Assembly: GCA_945865815.1 (NCBI GenBank) | Contig: CAMBFR010000021.1 | Location: 1-42,597, forward strand | Reading direction: 5' to 3' | DNA from: Candidatus Sulfopaludibacter sp. SbA3 | GTDB lineage: Bacteria; Acidobacteriota; Terriglobia; 20CM-2-55-15 | Length of the DNA stretch: 42,597 nt | The notes under the pieces: model-generated | The model's database searches: none | What the model saw: only the letters and a program-made list of their open reading frames with translations | What the model was told of the DNA's origin: nothing | Part shown: piece after piece, positions 35,325 through 42,597 of the stretch | How positions within the stretch are numbered: the first letter of the stretch is position 1 | How the letters are laid out: each line of letters opens with the position of its first letter | Made by a program: the position numbers and the translations under genes

Positions 35325-37087
35325 TATTCGCTCACCGCCAGCTCTTCTTCGAGCAACTGGCGCCGATGCAATCCGGCGTAATACCCATCGAGGGCGAGCA
35401 GTTCCGCGTGGGTACCGCGCTCGACGATTTCGCCGCGGTCGAGAACAACGATTTCGTCGGCCTCTCTTACAGTCGAAACCCGATGGCTGATCAGGATCGA
35501 CGTGCGATCGCGCATCACTTCCTTCAATTCGTGCAGAATCCGCTCCTCTGTGTAGGTGTCGACGCTGGAAAGCGCATCGTCGAGGATCAGGATCTTTGGA
35601 TTGCGGACAACGGCGCGTGAAATCGCGGTGCGCTGTTTCTGTCCGCCGGAAAGGGTAATGCCCCGCTCGCCAACCATCGTATCGAACCCCTGCTGAAATT
35701 CCTCGATGTCGGCTTCGATGTTGGAAATCCGCGCCGCGCGCCGGATCTCTTCGTCCGATGCCGCGTCCACGCCGAACGCGATGTTCTCGCGAATCGTCTC
35801 TCCGAACAGGAATGTGTCCTGGGGAATATAGCCAATCGAAGCGCGCAGCGTTTCCAGGGGAATTTTCTCGATGGGAACGCCATCGACGAAAAGCGAGTCC
35901 GGCGGCGGATTGTAAAGCCGCGGAATGAGTTGGACGAGCGTCGACTTTCCGGAACCCGTCGCGCCTACGATTGCGACTGTCTTGCCATGCGGTATCGACA
36001 GCGAAATGTTACGGAGAGTCGCGTGCCCGTTATAGGAAAAGCTGAGGTTGCGGAATTCAATCGCGCCCCGAATGGAAAAATCTCGAATCACGCCGGCCGA
36101 ATCGCAGATTTCGGGAGCGCTGTCGAAAATGTAGTTCAGGCGTTCCATGGAAGCACGCCCGCGCTCGAGCAGATTCACAACCCACCCCAGTGCGATCATG
36201 GGCCACGTGAGCAGGCCGAGGTACACGGTAAAGGCCACGAAGTCCCCAATCGTGATGGCTCCCTCGACAACGCGCCTTCCGCCAAGCCAGAGGACAATAA
36301 CAACCGCCAGGCCGATCATGAACTGCATCGTCGGATAGAAAATGCTGGTTACGCGAATCAACTGCCTGTTCTTGTCAACGAGCGAAAGGTTCGAACGCCG
36401 AAACTCGTCAATTTCGTGGTCTTCCTGAACGAAGGCTTTCACAACGCGGATTCCCGCCATGCTCTCCTGTACACGCGCGCTGAGATCGGCCAGCTTCGCC
36501 TGCGATTCTTCGGTCAGGTCGTGAATCTTTTTCCCGAAGTGCCGCACGCTGTAGGAAACCAGCGGGAGCGGAATGGAAGCGATCAGGGTCAGCCTCCAGT
36601 CGATCCACAGCATCAGGGCGATCGCGAACACGGCCGTGAGCGCGGTATTTGCCGTATACATGATTCCGGGACCTAACAGCATCCGGACATTGCCCAGATC
36701 GTTCGTTGCCCGCGACATCAAATCGCCGGTCTTGTTCTTCTGATAAAACGACAGGGGCAGGGTCGCCATGTGCCGGAATAGATCGTTGCGAAGGTCATAT
36801 TCGATCGTCCGCGACACGCCAATCAGCAGCCAGCGCATGGCGAACCGGAAGCAGCCTTCAAGAAACGTGATTCCCACGAGCAATCCGGCGTAATAGGCCA
36901 GCCTCTCACGGGTTACAGCCACGGAGAGCTCATCCACCGCATACTTGATCACCCAGGGCGAGGCCACCAGAAAGGCATTGGTCAAAACAATGGAAATGAA
37001 GCCCAGAACAAGCCGCAGCTTGTTTTGGCGGAGATACACCAGCAGACGGGAAAGAACACGCCACTTTTGGGGATGGACGATGGCCAT
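35324..37087 (-). CDS. ABC exporter half-transporter with degenerate catalytic site (subunit 1)
   Basis: 587 aa: six transmembrane helices (about 15-310) and a nucleotide-binding domain (about 340-580). Walker A is GATGSGKST (375-383) and the signature LSGGQ (479-483). Walker B reads 'ILILDDALSS', so Asp504 stands where the catalytic Glu is expected. The H-loop is 'ISHRVST'. A Glu-to-Asp change in one subunit marks the non-consensus ATP site of heterodimeric exporters. It is first in a two-gene operon (1-bp overlap with subunit 2). The start lies 6 nt downstream of a TAGTAT -10-like box and has no ribosome binding site, so it may be leaderless. Confidence 0.93.
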   Translation of the reverse strand: MAIVHPQKWRVLSRLLVYLRQNKLRLVLGFISIVLTNAFLVASPWVIKYAVDELSVAVTRERLAYYAGLLVGITFLEGCFRFAMRWLLIGVSRTIEYDLRNDLFRHMATLPLSFYQKNKTGDLMSRATNDLGNVRMLLGPGIMYTANTALTAVFAIALMLWIDWRLTLIASIPLPLVSYSVRHFGKKIHDLTEESQAKLADLSARVQESMAGIRVVKAFVQEDHEIDEFRRSNLSLVDKNRQLIRVTSIFYPTMQFMIGLAVVIVLWLGGRRVVEGAITIGDFVAFTVYLGLLTWPMIALGWVVNLLERGRASMERLNYIFDSAPEICDSAGVIRDFSIRGAIEFRNLSFSYNGHATLRNISLSIPHGKTVAIVGATGSGKSTLVQLIPRLYNPPPDSLFVDGVPIEKIPLETLRASIGYIPQDTFLFGETIRENIAFGVDAASDEEIRRAARISNIEADIEEFQQGFDTMVGERGITLSGGQKQRTAISRAVVRNPKILILDDALSSVDTYTEERILHELKEVMRDRTSILISHRVSTVREADEIVVLDRGEIVERGTHAELLALDGYYAGLHRRQLLEEELAVSE

Positions 37088-37093
37088 GACGCT

Positions 37094-37122
37094 ATACTAA
37101 GCCAAAATTTTGGTTTTAAACC
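37094..37122 (-). promoter_or_regulatory. candidate leaderless promoter with AT palindromes before the ABC exporter operon
   Basis: On the minus strand TAGTAT (37094-37099) is followed by only six bases before the ATG at 37087, so transcription would begin at or next to the start codon. Upstream are the perfect palindrome CCAAAATTTTGG (37102-37113) and an adjoining GGTTTTAAACC (37112-37122). The -35 match is weak. These palindromes sit in the short divergent region shared with the ECF sigma gene and could be an operator. Confidence 0.3.
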
Positions 37123-37195
37123 ATAGAGCCGGCAGGCATGTCGAATGAAGTCGTGGGGGAAAGGACCTGAAAAACCAGTAGTCCAGGGAGTGGAG

Positions 37196-37783
37196 ATGGA
37201 AAACAGCCTCACGGCTTCGACGCCAATCGTTTCAACTGACCGGAACGCGGATGCCGCACTGATAGAGCGGTACCTGTCGGGAGACATGACGGCCTTCGAC
37301 GAATTGATGATCCGCTATGAGCGCCAGATTTACCGGGTCTGCTACCGCTTCGTTGAAAACCGGGAAGACGCAATGGATCTTGCCCAGGAGGTCTTTATCA
37401 AGGCCTTTGAGCATCTGCCTTCGTTCCGCCGGGAATCGGGCCTCAAGACCTGGCTCTATCGCATCGCGATCAATCACTGCATCAATCACGTCAAGAAGCA
37501 CTCCCAGGAGTTCGTGGAAGTCTCCGAAGCCATCGGCAGCGTGCATCCTTCAGCGCATGCGGAAATGGAAGCGCGCCAGCAGCGGGATCACTTCCGGAAC
37601 ATGGTCGGGCTTCTTCCTCCAAAGCAGAAGGCCATCCTTGAGTTGAGGATTCACGAGCAGCTGACCTACGACGAAATCGCCCGAATGTCGGGCCGGTCTG
37701 TCTCCACGATCAAGGCGAGCGTGTTTTTCGCCTTGGAAAAATTGCGCAAGCTGGTAAAAGATCAAAAGGTCCGGAAGACGTAG
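37196..37783 (+). CDS. ECF-family RNA polymerase sigma factor
   Basis: 195 aa from the ATG at 37196 (MENSLTAS), preferred because AGGGAG lies 5 nt upstream; an in-frame ATG at 37145 would add 17 residues. Sigma-70 region 2 is 'AFDELMIRYERQIYRVCYRFVENREDAMDLAQEVFIKAFEHLPSFR...LKTWLYRIAINHCINHVKK', and region 4 is 'LPPKQKAILELRIHEQLTYDEIARMSGRSVSTIKASVFFALEKLRK' with its helix-turn-helix. No C-terminal extension is present. It directs RNA polymerase to a stress or envelope regulon. Three base pairs separate it from the anti-sigma gene. Confidence 0.93.
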   Translation: MENSLTASTPIVSTDRNADAALIERYLSGDMTAFDELMIRYERQIYRVCYRFVENREDAMDLAQEVFIKAFEHLPSFRRESGLKTWLYRIAINHCINHVKKHSQEFVEVSEAIGSVHPSAHAEMEARQQRDHFRNMVGLLPPKQKAILELRIHEQLTYDEIARMSGRSVSTIKASVFFALEKLRKLVKDQKVRKT

Positions 37784-37786
37784 ATT

Positions 37787-38326
37787 ATGTTTGGGCATCT
37801 CAAAGCTGAAGAATTCGTGAACCTGGTCGAGGGCGTGAAGCTGCCATCCGAGCGCCACGCACACCTCGGCGCATGCGCTCGATGCAGCGCGGCATGGAAG
37901 TCCATGGAGTCGGTTCACAAGGAATTTTCGTCGCTTGAGAGGCTTGGAACAGATATCCCGGAGCCCGATTGGGACGAGTTTCGGAACTCCGTCCGGAGTG
38001 AATTGCTTTCGCGTTCGGTTCAACGAGCTTCAGCCGTGCGGCGATGGACCGGTTGGCCGATCCGTCCTGCAATGGCATGGGGTCTTTCGCTGGTGATTGC
38101 CGTTGCCGTCACAACCGGTGGATTCCTCTGGGTGCAAAGGACAGCCGCGCCCGTTACAGTCTCGAGCGTCCCCGTTGCGGCGCCGGTTGACGTCGACACT
38201 GAAGCGAACGTCGTCGATTCGGCAATCTCCGATTGGTCGCAGACCGACCTGTTCGACGAACTGGTAAACCTGGAGGAACAAGAACAGGAAACACTCCGCC
38301 TCCTGCTCACTGTTGCACAGCAATGA
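37787..38326 (+). CDS. membrane anti-sigma factor with HxxxCxxC zinc-finger motif
   Basis: 179 aa. The N-terminal cytoplasmic part has His26-x3-Cys30-x2-Cys33 ('HLGACARC'), the zinc-binding motif of ZAS-type anti-sigma factors. One transmembrane helix lies at about 94-116 ('AMAWGLSLVIAVAVTTGGFLWV'), followed by a periplasmic region ending in acidic 'DELVNLEEQEQETLRLLLTVAQQ'. It should hold the ECF factor inactive at the membrane. The stop overlaps the start of the next gene (ATGA), so the three genes form a regulated unit. Confidence 0.85.
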   Translation: MFGHLKAEEFVNLVEGVKLPSERHAHLGACARCSAAWKSMESVHKEFSSLERLGTDIPEPDWDEFRNSVRSELLSRSVQRASAVRRWTGWPIRPAMAWGLSLVIAVAVTTGGFLWVQRTAAPVTVSSVPVAAPVDVDTEANVVDSAISDWSQTDLFDELVNLEEQEQETLRLLLTVAQQ

Positions 38327-38904
38327 AGAAAACGGCTGCTGCCGCGTGTCTGACCATTTTCCTGGCAATCCCGGCATTTGCGCAGGAAAGAGGACCCCGG
38401 CAGCTCAGGCCGCCCGCACGCGACGGTGCACGCGGTGGCGCGCGCGATGGCGCGCCTCCTCCGCGTGGCACGCAAACGCCCCCGGTTCTCGACATGGTTG
38501 AAGGTTTCTACGTCAGCCAGCTTCCCGGCATGGTGGAATTGAGCGACGAACAATTCGTCAAGATACTGCCGGTGCTGCGCCAGTCGTTACGCGAACGTTT
38601 CGAAATCAGCACTCGCAGGACAAGGGCGATGAATCAGCTTCGGCAGGCGGCTGAACGCGGCGCATCCGACGAAGACCTGACGCGGCTCGTGCGGGAAATG
38701 GATCGAGCCGACAGCGATGTCCAGGCAAACCGCGAGAAGTTTCTCGCCAGCGTCGATCCCCTGCTCATGCCAAGGCAGCAGGCGCGCCTGCGAATGGCTC
38801 TGATAATGATCGAGCAGCGCGTAGGCAATATGATTCAGCGCGCGAACAACGCGAACGCCAACCGCCAACCGGCCCCGCCACCTCTCGAACCACCAGGCTT
38901 CTAA
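38323..38904 (+). CDS. periplasmic CpxP/Spy-like (LTxxQ-type) helical protein
   Basis: 193 aa from the ATG at 38323, which overlaps the anti-sigma stop by 4 nt. Signal peptide MKKTAAAACLTIFLAIPAFA-Q. After an Arg/Gly/Pro-rich linker (about 21-50) comes a helical domain with 'LSDEQFVKILPVLRQSLRERFEISTRRTRAMNQLRQ' and 'DPLLMPRQQARLRMALIMIEQRVGNMIQR', which has the spacing of CpxP/Spy or heavy-metal-sensor families. The tail is Pro-rich. Being last in the sigma/anti-sigma operon, it may be the periplasmic sensor or a chaperone that tunes the response; this is inferred from context. Confidence 0.7.
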   Translation: MKKTAAAACLTIFLAIPAFAQERGPRQLRPPARDGARGGARDGAPPPRGTQTPPVLDMVEGFYVSQLPGMVELSDEQFVKILPVLRQSLRERFEISTRRTRAMNQLRQAAERGASDEDLTRLVREMDRADSDVQANREKFLASVDPLLMPRQQARLRMALIMIEQRVGNMIQRANNANANRQPAPPPLEPPGF

Positions 38905-38963
38905 CAAAACTCACGATTCTTTAGACGAGGTGCGGTATTCTCCACCGAAAAAGGGAGCAGACC

Positions 38964-40034
38964 ATGCCGAATCGCAGAGATTTTCTCAAGACTGTGGCGG
39001 GCGCTACAGCCGGAATGTTTGGGGTTTTACCGTTTCAGACCACTCCTCCAGGACGCCGCGCGGTGTCGATCGGGAACCGGCGCATCAAGGTAATCGACGT
39101 TCATGGTCACTTCCTGGTACCGGCGGAACTGGAGGTCGTCAGAGGGACCGCTCTGGCCGGGAATGTCGCGAATCAACTCGGTTCGTTGACCCTCGGGCCG
39201 GCGCGGCTGCAGGCTTTGGATGCCCAGGGGATCGATGTTCAGGCGCTGAGTCATCAGGGCGGATGGTGGTACGGAACCGACCGCGAACTGGCGCGCCGGC
39301 TCGTCAGGGTTCAGAATGAAGGGCTCGCCGCCTGGTGTTCAGCCAATCCGGACCGCTTTGTGGGATTGGCGTCCGTCGCGTTGCAGCATCCCGATCTGGC
39401 GGCCGAACAACTGGAGGAAGCTGTCAGGAACATGGGAATGCGCGGCGTGGGTATCGCCGGGTATATCGGTGGAGAAGTTCCCTCGTCGCCTAAGTACGAC
39501 CCGTTCTGGGCGAAGGTGCAGGAACTGGGCGTCCTGGTTTTTGTGCATCCGACCGGCGTCGCCGAAAATATCGTTCGTGACGGAATCCTGGGTGGGCGCG
39601 GCGATCTGGGCAATATCATCGGGAATCCCCTGGAAACAACACTGTTCTTCTCCCGTTTGATTTTCGATGGAACACTCGACCGCTTTCCCGGACTGAAGAT
39701 CTGCGGCGCGCATGCCGGCGGCTATCTCGCCTCCTACCTCGGCCGGACGGAAGTGACATGCGATGTCCGGACGAATGCGAACTGCGCCAACAAGCAGCGC
39801 CCCAAGGAGTATTTCAAGCAGCAGATCATGGTGGATTCGATGATCTTCAGCGAGGAAGGATTGCGGCATCTGGTCGCCGAAGTCGGCGTCGGCCAGATTG
39901 TCTACGGCACGGACATGCCCTTCAACTGGCCAGTAAATGTGGACCTCATTCTCAATGCGGGCTTCTTAAACAATGCGGAAAAGGAAGCCATCCTGAGCGG
40001 GAACCTGATGAAGCTGCTGCGAATCCCGGCGTAG
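38964..40034 (+). CDS. Tat-exported ACMSD-type amidohydrolase
   Basis: 356 aa. The N-terminus MPNRRDFLKTVAGATAGMFG is a twin-arginine signal, so the enzyme is exported folded. The amidohydrolase-2 features are 'IKVIDVHGHFLVP' (His47, His49), 'FVHPTG', 'ICGAHAGGYLASYLGR' and 'IVYGTDMPFNWP' with the metal-binding Asp. This is the 2-amino-3-carboxymuconate-semialdehyde decarboxylase family, which includes decarboxylases and hydrolases. The true substrate is unknown, and the exported location is unusual for an ACMSD proper. AGGGAG precedes the ATG. It converges with the glycerate kinase gene over a 28-bp gap. Confidence 0.85.
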   Translation: MPNRRDFLKTVAGATAGMFGVLPFQTTPPGRRAVSIGNRRIKVIDVHGHFLVPAELEVVRGTALAGNVANQLGSLTLGPARLQALDAQGIDVQALSHQGGWWYGTDRELARRLVRVQNEGLAAWCSANPDRFVGLASVALQHPDLAAEQLEEAVRNMGMRGVGIAGYIGGEVPSSPKYDPFWAKVQELGVLVFVHPTGVAENIVRDGILGGRGDLGNIIGNPLETTLFFSRLIFDGTLDRFPGLKICGAHAGGYLASYLGRTEVTCDVRTNANCANKQRPKEYFKQQIMVDSMIFSEEGLRHLVAEVGVGQIVYGTDMPFNWPVNVDLILNAGFLNNAEKEAILSGNLMKLLRIPA

Positions 40035-40062
40035 CACCGGCGGAATTTGCGAAATGGCGTAC

Positions 40063-41400
40063 TCAGACGCCCAGCGCGCCTACGAGCAGGATCTGCAGGT
40101 CCATCAAATTGGTCTGGGTCGGTCCCGTCACGATCAGGTCGCTCGTGCGTTTCAGGAAATTCGATGAATCGTTGGAGCGGAGGTACTTCAGGGGCATCAG
40201 TCCCATTTCGATAGCCCGCGAGCACGTGTATGGATCGACCAGGCCGCCCGCAGCCGTGGTCGGGCCGTCGCTGCCGTCTGTTGCGACGCTGGCAAAACAC
40301 ACGGGATTGTGTTGCGGACGGGCTGCCATCGCAATGGCCCACGCGAGCGCCATTTCCTGATTGCGGCCTCCAACTCCATGGCCGCGCACAGTCACCGTCG
40401 TCTCCCCGGCGGCCAGAACGCAGGCCGGGGGTATTACCGGATTGCCGCTGCGTCCTATTTCCCTCGCTATGGCGACGAACATTCTGCCCACGTCCTTGGC
40501 TTCGCCCTCGACCTCGGTGCCCAGGATCAACGTATTGAAGCCCAACTCGCGCGCTTTCCTGGCGGAAGCATCGATCAGCAGGCGATTGTTGGCGATGATG
40601 ACATTTGAAACATTCCTGAAAACACGGTCGCCGGGTTTCGGCGTTTCCTGGACAAGCCCTCGGGAACCATCCTCGAATCGGTCTATGACTGCGTCCGGCA
40701 CGGATATGCCGTATTTCTGGATGATCGAAAGGGCGTCCGAGAAAGTTGTCGTATCGGGCGATGTAGGCCCTGACGCGATGAAATCCAGCGGGTCGCCGAT
40801 GACGTCGGAAATGATGAGGGAAATGACGCGGGCCGGGGCTGCCCACTTTGCGAGCTGTCCGCCCTTCATGGCCGACAGATGCTTTCGCACCGTGTTCAAT
40901 TCGCGAATTGTCGCGCCGGCGCGCTGAAGCAGCGACGTGACCTCCTGCTTCTCCTCGAGAGTCACGCCCTCCGCAGGCGCGGGCCAGAGCGCCGAACCTC
41001 CGCCGGAGATCAAACACAGCACGACATCGTCGGCGCTGAGCCCGGCAACCAGTTCGCGCGTTTCCCGGGCGGCACGTACGCCGGCCCCATCCGGAATCGG
41101 GTGCCCGGCTTCAACGAGCCGAATCCGCTCCAGCGGAAGGCTGTGCCCGTACTTGGTCACCACCAGACCGTCGGTGATGCGGTCGCCAAGGATCTGCTCG
41201 ATCACGCGCGCCATTCCGGCGCTGGGCTTTCCCGCGCCGATCACGATCAGGCGGCCTTTTAGCGGAACCTGGGCGCCTGCGACTGAAAGCGAATCGCCGT
41301 TCAGTTGGATTGCATTGTTGATACACGTGCCGGGATTCGCAGCGTCTAACGCGGCTTCCCAGATCTGACGCGCCGACTGCCTGAGTTGTGAAATGCTCAT
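40063..41400 (-). CDS. glycerate 2-kinase type (GckA/TtuD/MOFRL family)
   Basis: 445 aa, typical of the family. N-terminal DUF4147 part: 'LIVIGAGKPSAGMARVIEQILGDRITDGLVVTKYGH', 'VEAGHPIPDGAGVRAARE', 'DVVLCLISGGGSALWPAPAEGVTLEEKQEVTSLLQRAGATIRELNTVRKHLSAMKGG', 'SDVIGDPLDFIASGPTSPDTTTF'. The C-terminal MOFRL domain has 'GHGVGGRNQEMALAWAIAM' and 'FASVATDGSDGPTTAAGGLVD'. It phosphorylates D-glycerate to 2-phosphoglycerate using ATP, feeding glyoxylate or sugar-acid breakdown. It begins 4 bp after the stop of the TPR gene, so both probably share one mRNA. There is no clear functional link between them. Confidence 0.93.
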   Translation of the reverse strand: MSISQLRQSARQIWEAALDAANPGTCINNAIQLNGDSLSVAGAQVPLKGRLIVIGAGKPSAGMARVIEQILGDRITDGLVVTKYGHSLPLERIRLVEAGHPIPDGAGVRAARETRELVAGLSADDVVLCLISGGGSALWPAPAEGVTLEEKQEVTSLLQRAGATIRELNTVRKHLSAMKGGQLAKWAAPARVISLIISDVIGDPLDFIASGPTSPDTTTFSDALSIIQKYGISVPDAVIDRFEDGSRGLVQETPKPGDRVFRNVSNVIIANNRLLIDASARKARELGFNTLILGTEVEGEAKDVGRMFVAIAREIGRSGNPVIPPACVLAAGETTVTVRGHGVGGRNQEMALAWAIAMAARPQHNPVCFASVATDGSDGPTTAAGGLVDPYTCSRAIEMGLMPLKYLRSNDSSNFLKRTSDLIVTGPTQTNLMDLQILLVGALGV

Positions 41401-41404
41401 TTGC

Positions 41405-42487
41405 TCATTTGGCGGCCGGAGTCTCGAGGACTTTCACGACCTGCGCGCGCATCTGTACCATGGCAGCGCGGTCAGGAGCATTGGGATTCTGTTCCAGATA
41501 GGTATTCAAGTGATCGACAACAGAACGCCACCGCCGCTGCTTTACGTAGACGTTCACCAGCGACAGGCGGGCTGCCCCCAGATTGGCATCGAGTTCGAGC
41601 GCCTTATTCAGCGCGGCTTCCGCTTCTTCAAAGAACTCGGACTTGTAATTCGCGGCTCCAAGGTAATAGTGGGCTGCAGCGGAGCGCGGCGCGACTTTCA
41701 CTGCTTCCTCGAGGGCGTCCAGGGCATTATCGAGCAGTTGCCCGGCTACGGATTCCCCTTCGGCCTTGCGAGACTCGGATTCCTGTATAAAAAGGCTTCC
41801 CAGGTTGATGAGCGGCTGAACCCCCTTGGTGTTGATCTCCTTCGCCCGGCGAAATTCCTTCTCGGCATCGCGATACCGGCTGGACTTCTGGTACAGGACA
41901 CCCAGATTGTTGCGAGCCTGGTAGAACTCCGGCGCGATCCGCACCGCCTCTTCCAGGCGCCTCACGGCCTTGTCCGTATCGCCCTTGCGGCTGTCCTGAA
42001 GCGCCTTGTCGTATTCCTCGAGGGCCTTTTTGGGAAGCGAGAGCTGGCTGAAGTCGACCGTATCCGGATTCTCGCTGTCGGGCCCCGCGGCCCTGCGCAC
42101 GGCGGTCACCGCGGGCCGGCTCATGAAGATGCTGACGGAGATTTCGCGGCCCATCCCCATATTGGTAGGCACTTCGTAGTGAACCTCGTCGTAGCCTTCA
42201 ACCTTCGCGACAATGAAGTACGTAGCGGGCTGGACATTCCGGAATTCAAAATTACCAAGGCTGTCGGTGTACTGAATCTGAACCAGCTGCATGCCCGATC
42301 TCTCGAGGCGCACCTCGATTCTCTCGTCCGACCCACCGTTAGGGAAGATCAGTTTCCCGCGAATAGAGATGTCGGTTCCTTGCTGTTGCGGCTGAGGCGG
42401 CTGCTGTTGCTGGCCTCTCTGACCGAAAGCCGCTGCTGAAATCAGCAACACCAATGCCGGCGCCAGAACGGCGGTTCTCTTGAACAT
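41405..42487 (-). CDS. exported TPR protein with carboxypeptidase-regulatory-like domain
   Basis: 360 aa from the ATG at 42487. GAGGTG is the ribosome binding site 3-8 nt before it; the GTG inside that site would be the only alternative. Signal peptide MFKRTAVLAPALVLLISAAAFG-Q, then a Gln/Pro-rich linker, then a beta-sandwich (about 40-125, 'SIRGKLIFPNGGSDERIEVRLERS... TDSLGNFEFRNVQPATYFIVAKVEGY'). From about 155 to 340 are TPR repeats ('KALEEYDKALQDSRKGDTDKAVRRLEEAVRIAPEFYQARNNLGVLYQK', 'AAAHYYLGAANYKSEFFEEAEAALNKALELDA'). It is a periplasmic protein-interaction scaffold by family; the partner is unknown. It is upstream of and probably co-transcribed with the glycerate kinase. Confidence 0.9.
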   Translation of the reverse strand: MFKRTAVLAPALVLLISAAAFGQRGQQQQPPQPQQQGTDISIRGKLIFPNGGSDERIEVRLERSGMQLVQIQYTDSLGNFEFRNVQPATYFIVAKVEGYDEVHYEVPTNMGMGREISVSIFMSRPAVTAVRRAAGPDSENPDTVDFSQLSLPKKALEEYDKALQDSRKGDTDKAVRRLEEAVRIAPEFYQARNNLGVLYQKSSRYRDAEKEFRRAKEINTKGVQPLINLGSLFIQESESRKAEGESVAGQLLDNALDALEEAVKVAPRSAAAHYYLGAANYKSEFFEEAEAALNKALELDANLGAARLSLVNVYVKQRRWRSVVDHLNTYLEQNPNAPDRAAMVQMRAQVVKVLETPAAK

Positions 42488-42564
42488 GGTCACCTCGCTT
42501 CTGCAGTGCCCGTATCATAATGCCAAGACCGTATTCGTTCAATTCCGATCGCTGGAGGGGAATT

Positions 42565-42597
42565 GAGGGGACGCACCCCGAATTCCGTAGTTCAGGA
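42565..42597. repeat. REP-like palindrome, cut by the window edge
   Basis: The left arm GAGGGGACGCACCCCGAATTCC (42565-42586) is followed by GTAGTTCA and GGA, the first bases of the expected second arm, before the window ends. It shares GGGGAC...CCGAATT and the GTAG-containing centre with the palindrome at 3831-3894, so the two belong to one repeat family. It lies upstream of the TPR gene. Confidence 0.5.

Overview
The window is about 42.6 kb of moderately high-GC bacterial DNA, densely coding and mostly in minus-strand runs. Two very large TonB-dependent receptors with an N-terminal carboxypeptidase-regulatory-like domain, a DUF6152-type secreted protein, NHL beta-propeller proteins and large secreted proteins with a repeated C-terminal module point to a soil-type Acidobacteriota. 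That is an inference from gene content; there is no rRNA or other marker gene in the window.

Layout. (1) 46-8235, minus strand: DUF6152 protein, small secreted protein, TonB-dependent receptor, 5'-nucleotidase-like metallophosphatase and two tandem NHL proteins, with a REP-like palindrome at 3831-3894. (2) 8327-10723, plus strand, probably an accessory insertion: small membrane protein, Fic protein with an N-terminal inhibitory motif, a tmRNA-3'-end-like sequence (possible att remnant), and a small protein overlapping a nucleotidyltransferase-fold protein. A relic reading frame of unknown origin follows at 10740-10929. (3) 10935-20349, minus strand: metzincin protease, second TonB-dependent receptor, and a secreted-type amidohydrolase. 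(4) 20511-21077: a 24-bp-phased repeat array, probably the end of a vanished mobile element, next to a truncated methyltransferase. (5) 21110-28787: a near-complete reductive pyrimidine (or hydantoin) catabolic locus, consisting of dihydropyrimidinase, NCS1 permease, beta-ureidopropionase-like amidohydrolase and an LLM flavin/F420 oxidoreductase in one tight operon, flanked by a class III aminotransferase and a methylmalonate-semialdehyde dehydrogenase. (6) 28816-29548: a second nucleotidyltransferase plus small-protein pair. (7) 29656-33279: a choice-of-anchor-V-like secreted protein sharing its C-terminal module with the metalloprotease, then an SDR enzyme coupled to a lipoprotein. (8) 33331-33512: a MITE-like element made of nested inverted repeats. 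(9) 33534-37087: a heterodimeric ABC exporter. (10) 37196-38904: ECF sigma factor, zinc-finger anti-sigma factor and a periplasmic CpxP/Spy-like protein. (11) 38964-42487: Tat-exported ACMSD-type amidohydrolase, then on the minus strand a glycerate-2-kinase and a TPR protein. A second REP-like palindrome is cut by the right edge.

How the genes fit together. The most coherent unit is 21110-28787. The permease would import a pyrimidine base or hydantoin, dihydropyrimidinase and the carbamoylase open and decarbamoylate the ring, the aminotransferase makes (methyl)malonate semialdehyde, and the dehydrogenase gives acetyl- or propionyl-CoA. No dihydropyrimidine dehydrogenase lies in the window, and an LLM-family oxidoreductase fills the operon instead. 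The secreted 5'-nucleotidase at the left end would fit with nucleotide scavenging. No tRNA, rRNA, CRISPR array or intact transposase was found.
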